Of a stretch of DNA of 64,000 bases, positions 38,965-47,443 are shown piece by piece (position 1 is the first letter of the stretch; every line of letters starts with the position of its first letter). Location: contig NZ_JAPEPZ010000001.1 of NCBI RefSeq assembly GCF_026339875.1, positions 5,270,001-5,334,000 of the forward strand. The letters run 5' to 3'. Under the pieces are notes generated by a model. The model searched no databases. It worked only from the letters and a program-made list of their open reading frames with translations, and was not told the origin of the DNA. This DNA comes from Streptomyces sp. NBC_01571 (GTDB lineage: Bacteria > Actinomycetota > Actinomycetes > Streptomycetales > Streptomycetaceae). Made by a program: the position numbers and the translations under genes.

Positions 38965-39282
38965 TCAGCTCTCCGGCGGAGAGAACATCACCAGCACCCG
39001 CAGGTCCTCGGTGATGTGGTGGAACTTGTGGGCGACGCCCGCGGGGACGTAGACGACGCTGCCGCGCGCCACCTGCGTGGTCTCCAGGCCGACCGTGATC
39101 GCGGCCCGGCCGCTCACCACGAAGTACACCTCGTCCTGCTGGTGGGGCCGCTGGGAGTCACGCTCACCCGCGTCGAGGGCGTACAGGCCGACCGACATGT
39201 TCCGCTCGTGCAGGAACTGCAGATAGGCGCCGTCGTTGGCGGCGCGCTCCGCCTCCAGTTCGTCCAGCCGGAATGCCTTCAT
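38965..39282 (-). CDS. Cupin-domain protein
   Basis: A 105-residue single-domain cupin. The first cupin motif is seen in HQQDEVYFVVSGRAAI (His, Glu ligands) and the second in VPAGVAHKFHHI (His ligand). Small cupins of this type bind a metal and may act as isomerases, dioxygenases or sensors; nothing points to one. It is divergent from the membrane protein at 39362, with an 80-base promoter region between them. An open frame extends upstream, but the ATG at 39282 fits the cupin start. Confidence 0.85.
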   Translation of the reverse strand: MKAFRLDELEAERAANDGAYLQFLHERNMSVGLYALDAGERDSQRPHQQDEVYFVVSGRAAITVGLETTQVARGSVVYVPAGVAHKFHHITEDLRVLVMFSPPES

Positions 39283-39361
39283 CGCGCTCGTCCGCTCCCG
39301 TGCTCCGCGGGCTGTCCACAGCCCGTCTCGCCAGTCGATCTCTTCTGCCACGATCAGACAC

Positions 39362-39745
39362 ATGAAGAATTTCGTAGTCAAGACGGTCGCCAACGCCGGG
39401 GCCCTGGCCGTGGCCGTGTGGGTACTCGACAAGATCACCCTGACAGGCAACAGCACCGGCAAGAAGATCGTCACGCTGTTGCTCGTCGCACTGGTCTTCG
39501 GACTGGTGAACTTCCTGGTCAAGCCGGTGGTGAAGATCCTGACCTTCCCGCTGTTCATTCTCACACTCGGCCTGATCACGCTGGTGGTCAACGCCCTGAT
39601 GCTGCTGCTCACCTCGTGGCTGGCCGACAAGCTGGACCTGAGCTTCCACGTCGAGGGCTTCTGGACGGCCGTCCTGGGCGGCCTGATCATCTCGGTGGTG
39701 TCCTGGGCGCTCAATGTGGTTCTTCCCGACGGCGACAACGACTGA
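39362..39745 (+). CDS. Phage-holin-IV-like membrane protein
   Basis: A 127-residue membrane protein with about four hydrophobic helices. It resembles the YvlD/phage holin family 4 proteins (LVNFLVKPVVKILTFPLFILT). Despite the name, these are ordinary chromosomal membrane proteins, possibly linked to envelope stress. It precedes the tyrosine phosphatase gene by 9 bases, so the three genes up to 41388 may form one operon. No Shine-Dalgarno is visible before the ATG at 39362. Confidence 0.82.
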   Translation: MKNFVVKTVANAGALAVAVWVLDKITLTGNSTGKKIVTLLLVALVFGLVNFLVKPVVKILTFPLFILTLGLITLVVNALMLLLTSWLADKLDLSFHVEGFWTAVLGGLIISVVSWALNVVLPDGDND

Positions 39746-39754
39746 GAGAGCCTC

Positions 39755-40246
39755 ATGCCCTATCGCGTCTGCTTCGTCTGCACCGGCAATATCTGCCGCT
39801 CCCCCATGGCCGAGTCCGTCTTCCGTGCACGCATAGAAGAGGCCGGACTCGACGGCGTGGTCGAGGTCGACAGCGCGGGCACCGGCGGCTGGCACGAGGG
39901 CGACGGCGCGGACTCCCGCACCGTCGCCGTGCTGGACGCCAACGGCTACGGGAGCGACCACACGGCCCGCCAGTTCCGTGCCGCGTGGTTCTCCCGCCTC
40001 GACCTCGTCATCGCCCTCGACTCCGGCCACCTGCGGGACCTGCGCCGTCTCGCGTCCACTCCCGAGGACGCGGACAAGGTCCGCCTGCTGCGGTCGTACG
40101 ACCCCGCGGCGCTCGACGATCCGGACGTCCCCGATCCGTATTACGGACGCCTGGACGATTTCGAGGAGTGTCTTGAGATGGTGGAGGCGGCGAGCCACGG
40201 GCTGCTCGCCGCTGTTCAGCAGGAACTGGAGGGACGGGCGGCATGA
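39755..40246 (+). CDS. ptpA: Low-molecular-weight protein-tyrosine phosphatase
   Basis: A 163-residue LMW-PTP. The P-loop VCTGNICRS contains C(X)5R with nucleophile Cys9 and Arg15. The general-acid Asp is in VPDPYYG near residue 127. It closely resembles S. coelicolor PtpA, which dephosphorylates phosphotyrosine and has been linked to antibiotic production. GAGAG precedes the ATG. The stop overlaps the next gene as ATGA, suggesting coupled translation with the PLP enzyme. Confidence 0.95.
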   Translation: MPYRVCFVCTGNICRSPMAESVFRARIEEAGLDGVVEVDSAGTGGWHEGDGADSRTVAVLDANGYGSDHTARQFRAAWFSRLDLVIALDSGHLRDLRRLASTPEDADKVRLLRSYDPAALDDPDVPDPYYGRLDDFEECLEMVEAASHGLLAAVQQELEGRAA

Positions 40247-41388
40247 CGTCAGGGGATTTCGTCACGGGAAGCGGCGACGGCACACGAGCGGTACGGGCGG
40301 GGCTGCCCGAACCCGTCAAACACGAGCCGACCCTGCCGGGGCCGGTCTTCGCCGCGCACTTCCATCTGCCGGGCGATCCGACCGGCCCGTACACCTATGG
40401 CCGTGACGAGAACCCGACCTGGACGCTTCTGGAGCGTGCCATCGGCGAGCTGGAGGCACCGGGGCAGGAGGGCGTGATCACGCTCGCCTTCCCCTCCGGG
40501 ATGGCCGCCGTCTCGGCGGTGCTCTTCTCGCAGCTGCGGGCCGGGGACGTGGTGGTCCTGCCCGACGACGGCTACCAGGTGCTGCCGCTGGTGCGCGAGC
40601 AGCTCACTGCGTACGGCATCGAGGTGCGCACCGCGCCGACCCGCGGTGACGCGCAGCTCGACGTCCTCGACGGCGCGAAGCTGCTGTGGATCGAGACCCC
40701 CTCGAACCCGGGGCTCGACGTGTGCGACGTACGACGGCTCGTCGAGGCGGCGCACGCTCAGGGCGCCCTCGTCGCCGTCGACAACACCCTGGCCACCCCG
40801 CTCGGGCAGCGCCCGCTGGAGCTGGGAGCCGACTTCTCGGTGGCCAGCGGGACCAAGATGCTCACCGGGCACGGCGACATCCTCCTGGGATACGTCACCG
40901 CGCTCGACGCCGGTCCGATGGCGCCCGTGCGGCGCTGGCGGAAGATCGTCGGGGCGATCCCCGGCCCCATGGAGGCCTGGCTGGCCCACCGCTCGCTGGC
41001 CACGCTCCAGTTGCGCGCCGACCGGCAGAACGCCAACGCCCTGGTCATCGCCGAGGCGCTGCGGGGCAGGCCCGAGGTGACGGGACTGCGCTATCCGGGC
41101 CTGCCCGACGACCCCTCGCACAAGATCGCCTCGCAGCAGATGCGGCGCTACGGATGCGTGGTCTCCTTCACGCTGTCCACGCGCGCGCGTGCCGACCGGT
41201 TCCTCGACGCTCTGCGTCTGGTGGACGACGCGACGAGCTTCGGAGGAGTGCGGTCCACCGCCGAGCGGCGCGGCCGATGGGGCGGCGACGCGGTGCCGGA
41301 GGGCTTCATCCGCTTCTCGGCCGGCGCCGAGGACCCGGAGGACCTGGTGGCGGACGTACTCCGCGCACTCGACGAGTCCGCGGATTGA
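40243..41388 (+). CDS. Cystathionine gamma-lyase/synthase family PLP enzyme
   Basis: A 381-residue Cys/Met-metabolism PLP enzyme. YTYGRDENPTW is the family N-terminal substrate region. IETPSNPGLDVCDV contains the conserved Pro/Asn region, and SVASGTKMLTGHGDI supplies the PLP lysine. The C-terminal SFGGVRSTAERR region matches the gamma-family. It is probably a cystathionine gamma-lyase making cysteine from cystathionine; synthase or methionine gamma-lyase activity cannot be excluded. The ATG overlaps the ptpA stop. Confidence 0.9.
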   Translation: MTSGDFVTGSGDGTRAVRAGLPEPVKHEPTLPGPVFAAHFHLPGDPTGPYTYGRDENPTWTLLERAIGELEAPGQEGVITLAFPSGMAAVSAVLFSQLRAGDVVVLPDDGYQVLPLVREQLTAYGIEVRTAPTRGDAQLDVLDGAKLLWIETPSNPGLDVCDVRRLVEAAHAQGALVAVDNTLATPLGQRPLELGADFSVASGTKMLTGHGDILLGYVTALDAGPMAPVRRWRKIVGAIPGPMEAWLAHRSLATLQLRADRQNANALVIAEALRGRPEVTGLRYPGLPDDPSHKIASQQMRRYGCVVSFTLSTRARADRFLDALRLVDDATSFGGVRSTAERRGRWGGDAVPEGFIRFSAGAEDPEDLVADVLRALDESAD

Positions 41389-41527
41389 CCTCTTGCTGAG
41401 CGGTCGGTGAGTAGGCTGCGCCATGCGTTCGACCGTCCGCAGCAGCCCGACGGACGGTCCGAGCCTCCCCCCTCGTGGCTCGGACCGTCCCGGTTCTTTG
41501 CGCTAAGAACCGCGCGAACAAGGCTAG

Positions 41528-41556
41528 TTGACTCTGTGTCAGTGTCCAATCACAGT
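41528..41556 (+). promoter_or_regulatory. Candidate promoter and dyad before the LysR gene
   Basis: TTGACT (41528-41533) and CACAGT (41551-41556) are 17 bases apart. CTGTG (41534-41538) and CACAG (41551-41555) form a dyad with a 12-base spacer, similar to LysR-type autoregulatory sites. Confidence 0.45.
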
Positions 41557-41625
41557 AGCGACAGAGACCTATCGACTTATTTATAGTTGGGGTCCGGTCG
41601 AGGGTGCTGGGAAGGGAGGGGCACC

Positions 41626-42531
41626 ATGGATCTGGCCCTGCTGCGGACGTTCGTGACCGTGCACCGGGCCGGTTCCTTCACTCGCGCCGCCGCGCTGCTC
41701 GGCCTCTCCCAGCCCGCCGTCACCTCGCAGATCCGCACCCTGGAGCGGCAGTTGGGGAGGCCGCTCTTTCTGCGTCAGGCCCGCGGAGTGACGCCCACGA
41801 CGATCGGCGACGAACTCGCGCACAAGGCCGCACCCCATCTCGACGCCCTGGTGGAGATCGCCGAGGCCGGACTCGACGAGGACTCGTCGCTGCGTACCCT
41901 GCATCTCGCCGGGCCGCCGGAGTTCACCGCCGAGCGGGCGCTGCCGGCCCTGACCGAGCTGACGGGCGACGACGGACAGGGGTTCGCGCTGCGCGCCTCG
42001 TTCGGCAATGCCGAGGAGACATTGGAGGGGCTGGCCGCCGGACACCATGACCTGGCCATCACCACGGCCCGTCCGCGCGGCGCCCTGCTCACCGCGACCC
42101 CGCTCTGCGACGAGGAGCACGTCCTGGTGGCGGCTCCGCGCTGGGCCGCTCGCATCAACCCCGGAAAACTCCGCCGCAAGGGCTCGCCGGTCCTGGACAG
42201 CTTCCCCGTAGTCGAGGTCCACGAGTCACTGCCGCTCGTCGCCCGCTACTGGGCCTCCGTCTTCGACTCCCGTCCGGCCGCCTCGGGCACGGTGGTCGTC
42301 CCCGACCTCCGCGCCGTGCTCGCCTGCGCCGCCACGGGCGCGGGACTCGCGGTGCTACCACGGTATCTGTGTGCCGAGGCACTGGAGCGCGGAGACGTCG
42401 TGGCGCTCCTCGACCCGGTGGTCCCTCCGCTGCGCACGTACTTTCTGGTGGTCCGCACCGGCACGCTGGCCATGCCGCACATCGCTCGGGCATACGAATG
42501 GCTGCTGCGGGCCGCGGTGGACTGGGCCTGA
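41626..42531 (+). CDS. LysR-family transcriptional regulator
   Basis: A 301-residue LTTR. The helix-turn-helix reads MDLALLRTFVTVHRAGSFTR, then LGLSQPAVTSQIRTLERQLG. A standard two-lobe substrate-binding domain occupies about residues 90-300. AAGGGAGGGG sits 5 bases before the ATG. No gene is divergently adjacent, unlike most LTTRs; the closest candidates for control are itself and the PLP enzyme upstream. The effector is unknown. Confidence 0.92.
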   Translation: MDLALLRTFVTVHRAGSFTRAAALLGLSQPAVTSQIRTLERQLGRPLFLRQARGVTPTTIGDELAHKAAPHLDALVEIAEAGLDEDSSLRTLHLAGPPEFTAERALPALTELTGDDGQGFALRASFGNAEETLEGLAAGHHDLAITTARPRGALLTATPLCDEEHVLVAAPRWAARINPGKLRRKGSPVLDSFPVVEVHESLPLVARYWASVFDSRPAASGTVVVPDLRAVLACAATGAGLAVLPRYLCAEALERGDVVALLDPVVPPLRTYFLVVRTGTLAMPHIARAYEWLLRAAVDWA

Positions 42532-42535
42532 GACC

Positions 42536-42555
42536 GGGCCGGGCCGGGCCGGGCC
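42536..42555. repeat. Four tandem GGGCC units
   Basis: GGGCC is repeated four times without interruption just after the LysR stop codon. Confidence 0.8.
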
Positions 42556-42619
42556 AAACTCCAGGTACTCGTGTGGGCCCACTCCGAGAGCCCTCCTGGG
42601 GCCCTCAAGGCTCCACGAT

Positions 42620-42633
42620 GTTTCACGTGGAAC
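42620..42633. other. parS-like site (one mismatch)
   Basis: GTTTCACGTGGAAC differs at one base from the ParB site and lies in the gap before the NUDIX gene, 22 bases upstream of its start. Confidence 0.55.
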
Positions 42634-42654
42634 CTGTCGGGCCACATTTCTCCC

Positions 42655-43137
42655 ATGACCGTCCGACCCGTGGTCAAGCGCACCGCCCGTGCCGTCCTGC
42701 TCGATGGCGACGACCTGATTCTGATCAAACGCACCAAGCCCGGTGTCGATCCCTACTGGCTCACACCGGGTGGCGGGGTCGAACCGGAGGACACGACCGT
42801 CGTCGACGCACTTCACCGCGAGGTCCACGAGGAACTCGGAGCCAAGGTCACCGATGTGGTGCCCTGCTTCGTCGACACCGTCGAGCACATCGGCGATGAC
42901 GGCGGCGCCACCGGCGTGAAAGTGCAGCACTTCTTCGTCTGCCGCCTGGAATCCATGGATCCGGCCCTGCGGCACGGCCCCGAGATCGACGAGCCGTGTG
43001 GCGAGTACGAGATCGTACGGGTGCCCTTCACCCGGGTCGGTATCGCCTCCGTCCACCTCGTCCCGCTGTCCCTGCGCCACTATCTCGACGGGAACATCGA
43101 AGGCGTACGGGCCATGCACGCGCCCGACCTGGGCTGA
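42655..43137 (+). CDS. NUDIX hydrolase
   Basis: A 160-residue protein with the Nudix box GGGVEPED followed by ALHREVHEELGA, giving the REXXEE metal-binding helix. Such enzymes hydrolyse nucleoside diphosphates linked to another group. The substrate cannot be predicted. The extension DPALRHGPEIDEPCGEYEIVR is common in actinobacterial homologues. The ATG at 42655 has no strong ribosome-binding site. The gene is convergent with the flavohaemoglobin gene. Confidence 0.9.
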   Translation: MTVRPVVKRTARAVLLDGDDLILIKRTKPGVDPYWLTPGGGVEPEDTTVVDALHREVHEELGAKVTDVVPCFVDTVEHIGDDGGATGVKVQHFFVCRLESMDPALRHGPEIDEPCGEYEIVRVPFTRVGIASVHLVPLSLRHYLDGNIEGVRAMHAPDLG

Positions 43138-43192
43138 CGCCCGCCGGCCGCACGGTTCTCGAGCTCACCCCCGGCCGGGCGCGCCCCTCGGA

Positions 43193-44761
43193 TCAGTCCC
43201 CGGCCCCGACGAGTTCCTCGACCGAGTCGTGGCGGATGCGGTCCGACGGGATGCCGGCGTCTCTCAGCACGTTCATCCCGCTGCGGATCATGCCCGGCGG
43301 CCCGGAGAGGTAGGCGTCGTACTCGTTCCACGGCCCGTACTCGCGCACCGCGTCAGGCAGGTGGAGATGGGCCTGGTGGTCGACGATCGGACGGACGGCG
43401 AGCCAGGGGTGGCTCTGCTGAAGCCGCAGCATCGTGTCGATGTCGTACAGGTCGTGATCGGTGCGGGCACCGTAGAAGACCTCGACCGGACGCCTCTCCC
43501 CGTGCTCGGCAACATCCTCGACCAGCGCCTTGATGGGCGCGATGCCGGTGCCGCCGCCCAGACAGAGCAGTCCGCTGTCGCTGCTGTGGTCGACGGTCAT
43601 CGATCCGGCCGGCGGCCCGAGACGGATGATGTCCCCGGGGCGGGCGCGGTGCACCAGGGCGTTGGACACCCACCCCGCCGGAACCGCCTTCACGTGGAAG
43701 GACAGCAGTCCGTCGGACCGGGGCGCGGAGGCGAACGAGTAGTGCCGCCAGATCCGGGGCCACCACGGCGTCTCCAGGCTCGTGTACTGCCCGGCGAGGA
43801 AAGGATACGGCTGGTCGGGCCGGACGGTGATGACGGCGACGTCAGGGGTCCTGAGGTCGTGCGCGACCACCTCGGCGTACCACCAGGCCGGGGCACGCAG
43901 CTCGTCCGAGGACGCCGCGTCGATCATGACCTGGGAGATGGTCGTGTACGCGCGCACCCAGGCCGCCTCGGTCTCGGCGTCCCAGACCGCCGAGCCGAAC
44001 CGGCTGAGCGAACCGATGAGGCACTCACCCACGGCCGGGTAGTGCTCGGGCCGTGTGCCGTACTTGCGGTGACCGCGACCGAGGTTCTGCAGATAGTCGA
44101 TGAGAACCGGGGTGTTGTCGATGTGCTCGGCCGCGGTGAGCAGCGCCTTGAGCAGGCGGTCCCGCTGGGTGTCCATCGCGGCGGGGAACAGCGACCGGAG
44201 ATCCGGGTGCCGCACGAAGAGCAGCGCGTAGAAGTACGACGTGACCTTGTCGGCGACGGGGCCGACCTCGGCCATGGTCCGACGGATGAGCACGGCGTCG
44301 GGGGACGGTTCCGCGACTGCGGCGGGCCTTCCCGCGGGCACCGGACGGATCGGTCCCGGTTGCGAGGGGCCGGGGTTCCGGTCCGCGGGGGACTCCGTGG
44401 GAGGCACGTTCCGGGGGGCGGGCGTCGGCGGTGCCTGGAAGGGCGGGAGAGCGTTCCGGACGGCCTCGGGCGCTTCCTGGGGCGCGGCCGTGGGCAGCGC
44501 GTCCTCAGGAGCAGATATTCGTGTCTGCGTGCCCGTCTCCTCGCCTCCGTGGCGCCCGTGCCTCCCAGGGCTTCCTTCCGCTGGTCCGGGCTCCGTGGAG
44601 CGGCCCACGGGGCGCAGCGCGGCCAGCCGGCTGACCCCTTCGGTCTCCCGCTCTCTGTCGGCGGCCGTCGGCTCCGGTTCCTTGCGCGGGGTGAACCAGC
44701 CGCTCCCGCCATTTCCTCCGGAAGTGCCCTTGTCGGCCGACGTGGTGGTCGGAGCGTCCAT
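43193..44761 (-). CDS. Flavohaemoglobin-type protein with long disordered N-terminus
   Basis: A 522-residue protein. Residues 1-150 are low-complexity, rich in Pro/Gly/Glu, without a signal peptide. A globin domain follows (about 155-290): SYFYALLF contains the B10-type Tyr and PEHYPAVGE the proximal His, as in Hmp. The reductase part has the FAD motif RHYSFASAP and NAD-binding GGGTGIAPIKAL. Canonical Hmp is about 400 residues, so the tail is extra. Expected role is NO dioxygenation or electron transfer with NADH. GAGGCGAGG precedes the ATG at 44761. Confidence 0.88.
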   Translation of the reverse strand: MDAPTTTSADKGTSGGNGGSGWFTPRKEPEPTAADRERETEGVSRLAALRPVGRSTEPGPAEGSPGRHGRHGGEETGTQTRISAPEDALPTAAPQEAPEAVRNALPPFQAPPTPAPRNVPPTESPADRNPGPSQPGPIRPVPAGRPAAVAEPSPDAVLIRRTMAEVGPVADKVTSYFYALLFVRHPDLRSLFPAAMDTQRDRLLKALLTAAEHIDNTPVLIDYLQNLGRGHRKYGTRPEHYPAVGECLIGSLSRFGSAVWDAETEAAWVRAYTTISQVMIDAASSDELRAPAWWYAEVVAHDLRTPDVAVITVRPDQPYPFLAGQYTSLETPWWPRIWRHYSFASAPRSDGLLSFHVKAVPAGWVSNALVHRARPGDIIRLGPPAGSMTVDHSSDSGLLCLGGGTGIAPIKALVEDVAEHGERRPVEVFYGARTDHDLYDIDTMLRLQQSHPWLAVRPIVDHQAHLHLPDAVREYGPWNEYDAYLSGPPGMIRSGMNVLRDAGIPSDRIRHDSVEELVGAGD

Positions 44762-45176
44762 ACTGTGCCTCGCCTCGAACATCTTTCGGTCGGTCTACGC
44801 ACTTCCGTGTTCGGAAGATGCCTGCTTTCCCCCGTAGACGGCTTGCTCTCCTGCCCCGTTCAGTCCTCTGACCAATGCGGCCACATTCAACCCAGGCTTC
44901 CGCTCAGCGCGGACAAGTAAGGCGAGAATGTGACATTGACCGCATCGCCCTCACCGCAGCATCCCACTCCGCGTCAACGCCCGTCCGCATAACGGAAAAT
45001 TCGGGTCTCGATCTTTCCGTCCCGTTACGCTGCATTGGCCTGCGTTCACGCCCCACGACATGCCCGCACATCGCGGCGACCCGAACCGGAGTCGACCATA
45101 CCGGCAGTCGCCCCACAGACAAGTCCGCTCTTCCCTCGAAGTGATCGAACGAGGGACTCCCCATCAATTGCTTTGA
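44762..45176. other. 415-base gap upstream of the flavohaemoglobin gene
   Basis: CTTCCG-TGTT-CGGAAG (44802-44817) is a perfect dyad about 40 bases upstream of the flavohaemoglobin start and could be an operator or leader hairpin. I recognise no NsrR-type site. No small gene is supported in the rest. Confidence 0.45.
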
Positions 45177-45810
45177 TTACAGGGCTCGTCGGACCAATTC
45201 ATAGGCATCCCACAGGCTCCGTCCCATGTAGGAGTGCGTGGCGATACCAGTCAGATGACGGTCCGCGTTGATGGCGACAGACACCGGCACCGCCTCGAAC
45301 AGGTACTTGTCCGAGAGCGAGTCACCGTAGGCGACGCAGTCGGCCCGCCTCACCCCGAACTCTTCACAGAGCCGGTTCGCGATCTGCACCTTCGCCGCGG
45401 CACTCAGAATGCCGGCGAGATCGACGGGTTCGGCGAAGGGCAGGGCGGGGGAAGCGCGAGCCGTACGCCGCGTGCGCGCCCCACCTCGTCAGCCGCTCGA
45501 CGAAGAAGGAGGGCGAGAGCGAGACGACGGCGCAGTAGTCCCCGTTGTCTCTGATCTCGGCCTAGACGTCTTCGATGCCGGACAGCCAGGGCGCTTGTTC
45601 GAAGGCCGCAGCCACATGTGCGTCCGTGAGTTGCGCCCACAAGGCGTACACCTGCGTGGCGTATTCCGGCGGGCCGATGCGTCCCGCCGAGATTGCTTGC
45701 TCGATCGCGAGGGTCTCGGCCTCCAGACCGATCTGCCGCGAGATCTCCAGAGGCGCGGAACTGCCGTACAACAGCGTCCCGTCGAGGTCGAAGAGGTGAA
45801 GGCGTGTCAT
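45177..45810 (-). pseudogene. Broken HAD-IB phosphatase (phosphoserine-phosphatase-like)
   Basis: The gene starts at ATG 45810 with MTRLHLFDLDGTLLYGSS (HAD motif I). An in-frame TAG stop at 45562-45564 cuts it after GIEDV. The same frame continues with recognisable sequence (NGDYCAVVSLSPSFFVERL, motif II) until a run of five C residues (plus-strand G run 45447-45451). There a one-base insertion shifts the frame. The other frame then encodes the rest, including CVAYGDSLSDKYLF (motif III/IV), to the stop at 45177. Two independent lesions make a real pseudogene more likely than a sequencing error. Intact length would be about 210 residues. Confidence 0.8.
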
Positions 45811-45845
45811 ACGGGCCGAGGCTAGTGGCGTGCGCGGTCTTCGCT

Positions 45846-45859
45846 GTTTCACGTGAAAC
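45846..45859. other. parS site (exact)
   Basis: Exact GTTTCACGTGAAAC in the divergent gap between the HAD pseudogene and the GNAT gene. Confidence 0.93.
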
Positions 45860-45963
45860 GTCTGTGCCGGCCCGCTACTGACGGGGACGGCATGGCCAAA
45901 AGAGCATGCGTCCGCGGGCAAACAAGTGGACGTCGGGGGTATCTGTCGGACAGCCTGACCTGC

Positions 45964-46830
45964 GTGTCGACACCTTCCCTCCTTGCACTGCCCATCCGCC
46001 GTCTGACGCTCCGCGATCTCACCGCGTGCGCCGACTTGTCCGAGGACCGGGGATGGCCCCGCGAAGAACACAAATGGGGTCTGCTTCTGACGGCAGGGAA
46101 GGGATACGGCATCGACGCCCCGGACGGCGGCCTCGTCACCGTGTGCGTCGTGACTGAGTACGGAACGCCGGGCCGGCCCGATCTGGGGGCGATCGGAATG
46201 GTGCTGGTGGCGAAGCGGTATGCCCGCCAGGGCGTCGGCCGACGGCTGATGCGGTATGTGGTGGCGGAGAAGGGCCTCACCCCACTGACCCTGCACGCGA
46301 CCCCTTACGGGCAGCCGCTCTATGAGGAGCTCGGCTTCAAGGTCACGGGCCGTGCCGAGATGGTCCGTGGACCCTTCGTCCTCTCCGGCCCGGAACCAGA
46401 GGTCACGACACGGCCGGCCGCCGCCGAGGATCTTGCCGGGATCCTCCGGCTCGACGCGGAGGTCTTCGGTCTCGACCGCACGCATGTGATCACGCGCCTT
46501 CCCGCCTTCTCCGACCAACTGCGCGTCGCCGAGGAGAACGGCCGGATCACCGGATACGGGGCCGCCTGGCCGAATATGGACACCCAGGTCGTGGGTCCCC
46601 TGATCGCCCGCGACACGGAGACCGCGAAGGCACTCGTCGCGTCGTTGGCCGCCCGTACCGACCGTCCGCTGCGCACGGACATCGATGTACGGCACCAGGA
46701 GCTGCTGTCCTGGGCGAAGGAGTGCGGCCTTGAATCCGTCGGCTTCAACGCCGTGATGACATACGGGATCTCGGAGCTGCCCGGCGACTGGACGCGACGC
46801 TTCGCTCCGCTGACGGTGGCGGCGGGCTGA
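45964..46830 (+). CDS. GNAT-family N-acetyltransferase, two-domain
   Basis: About 288 residues. The N-terminal GNAT domain shows LPIRRLTLRDLTACADL and the acetyl-CoA motif AKRYARQGVGRRLMRYV, then ATPYGQPLYEELGF. The second half (TTRPAAAEDLAGILRLD onward) looks like a second, acetyl-CoA-motif-poor GNAT fold of the type seen in two-domain acyltransferases. GTG 45964 was chosen because the preceding open region is basic and non-conserved; ATG 45892 is an alternative. Acceptor unknown. Confidence 0.85.
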   Translation: MSTPSLLALPIRRLTLRDLTACADLSEDRGWPREEHKWGLLLTAGKGYGIDAPDGGLVTVCVVTEYGTPGRPDLGAIGMVLVAKRYARQGVGRRLMRYVVAEKGLTPLTLHATPYGQPLYEELGFKVTGRAEMVRGPFVLSGPEPEVTTRPAAAEDLAGILRLDAEVFGLDRTHVITRLPAFSDQLRVAEENGRITGYGAAWPNMDTQVVGPLIARDTETAKALVASLAARTDRPLRTDIDVRHQELLSWAKECGLESVGFNAVMTYGISELPGDWTRRFAPLTVAAG

Positions 46831-46864
46831 GGAACCACCTGACACGCAACCGCGTCCTCGCGCG

Positions 46865-46902
46865 GAAGTGCCGTCCCCGGCATCTGCTGGGGACGGCACT
46901 TC
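46865..46902. terminator. Bidirectional terminator
   Basis: A perfect 14-bp stem GAAGTGCCGTCCCC / GGGGACGGCACTTC with a 10-base loop lies between the convergent GNAT and HbpS-like genes. Confidence 0.85.
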
Positions 46903-46915
46903 GGCGGGGGCACGA

Positions 46916-47341
46916 TCAGGCGAGAGCGTCCACAGCGGCGACAGCGAAACCGTGGTCCTGCTCCGGCGCTCCACCCCCGACGCCGATGGCGCCGATCAGA
47001 CGGCCGTCACGGTGGACCGGCACACCGCCCGCGATGAACAGCAACGGGCGGTCGAGTGCGGTGGGCAGCGTGTGGAAGAGACCGCCGGGCTGGACCGCGT
47101 CGACGAGGTCGGCGGTGGCGGAGTCCAGCTGGAGGGCCGTGTAGGCCTTGCGGGTGCTGGTCTCGCCGGAGATCAGGACGGCCCGGTCGTCGCGCCGGAA
47201 GGCGAGCAGATGACCGCCCGCGTCGAGGACGGTGACGCTGACCGTGACTCCGGAGGCCTCGGCGGCCCGGTGGGCCGCGGAGAGGAGAACCTCGGCGTCC
47301 TGGATGGTCAGGGGGGCGACCGCGGTGGCAGTGGTGCTCAT
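46916..47341 (-). CDS. GlcG/HbpS-family protein
   Basis: A 141-residue protein of the GlcG/HbpS (DUF336) family: LTIQDAEVLLSAAHRAAEA at the start, then VSVTVLDAGGHLLAFRRDD and GAIGVGGGAPEQDHGFAVAAV at the end. Family members include the haem-binding HbpS of Streptomyces, but this copy has no secretion signal and is likely cytosolic. It follows the MFS exporter by 102 bases on the same strand and is probably co-transcribed with it under the MarR regulator. Confidence 0.88.
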   Translation of the reverse strand: MSTTATAVAPLTIQDAEVLLSAAHRAAEASGVTVSVTVLDAGGHLLAFRRDDRAVLISGETSTRKAYTALQLDSATADLVDAVQPGGLFHTLPTALDRPLLFIAGGVPVHRDGRLIGAIGVGGGAPEQDHGFAVAAVDALA

Positions 47342-47443
47342 GAAGGGTTTTCTCCTTGTGGGGCTGTACTCGGCCGGGGGACGGGTGAGTCGTCGCCGGT
47401 GGCCGCCTGTCGGTCGGGGCGGTGAGCGGGTGAGCCGGTGGGC

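Noticed and set aside
39362..39745. Prophage remnant suggested by a holin-like protein
   Set aside because: The phage-holin-IV family is a widespread chromosomal membrane family. No other phage gene, integrase or attachment repeat is nearby.
43680..43702. Possible parS variant in the flavohaemoglobin gene (CTTCACGTGGAAG)
   Set aside because: It differs from GTTTCACGTGAAAC at several positions and simply encodes conserved SFHVK-type residues of the reductase domain.
45177..45810. Programmed frameshift or recoding in the HAD gene
   Set aside because: The frame change sits in a plain C run without a stimulatory structure, and there is also a separate in-frame TAG upstream. Two lesions fit decay better than recoding.
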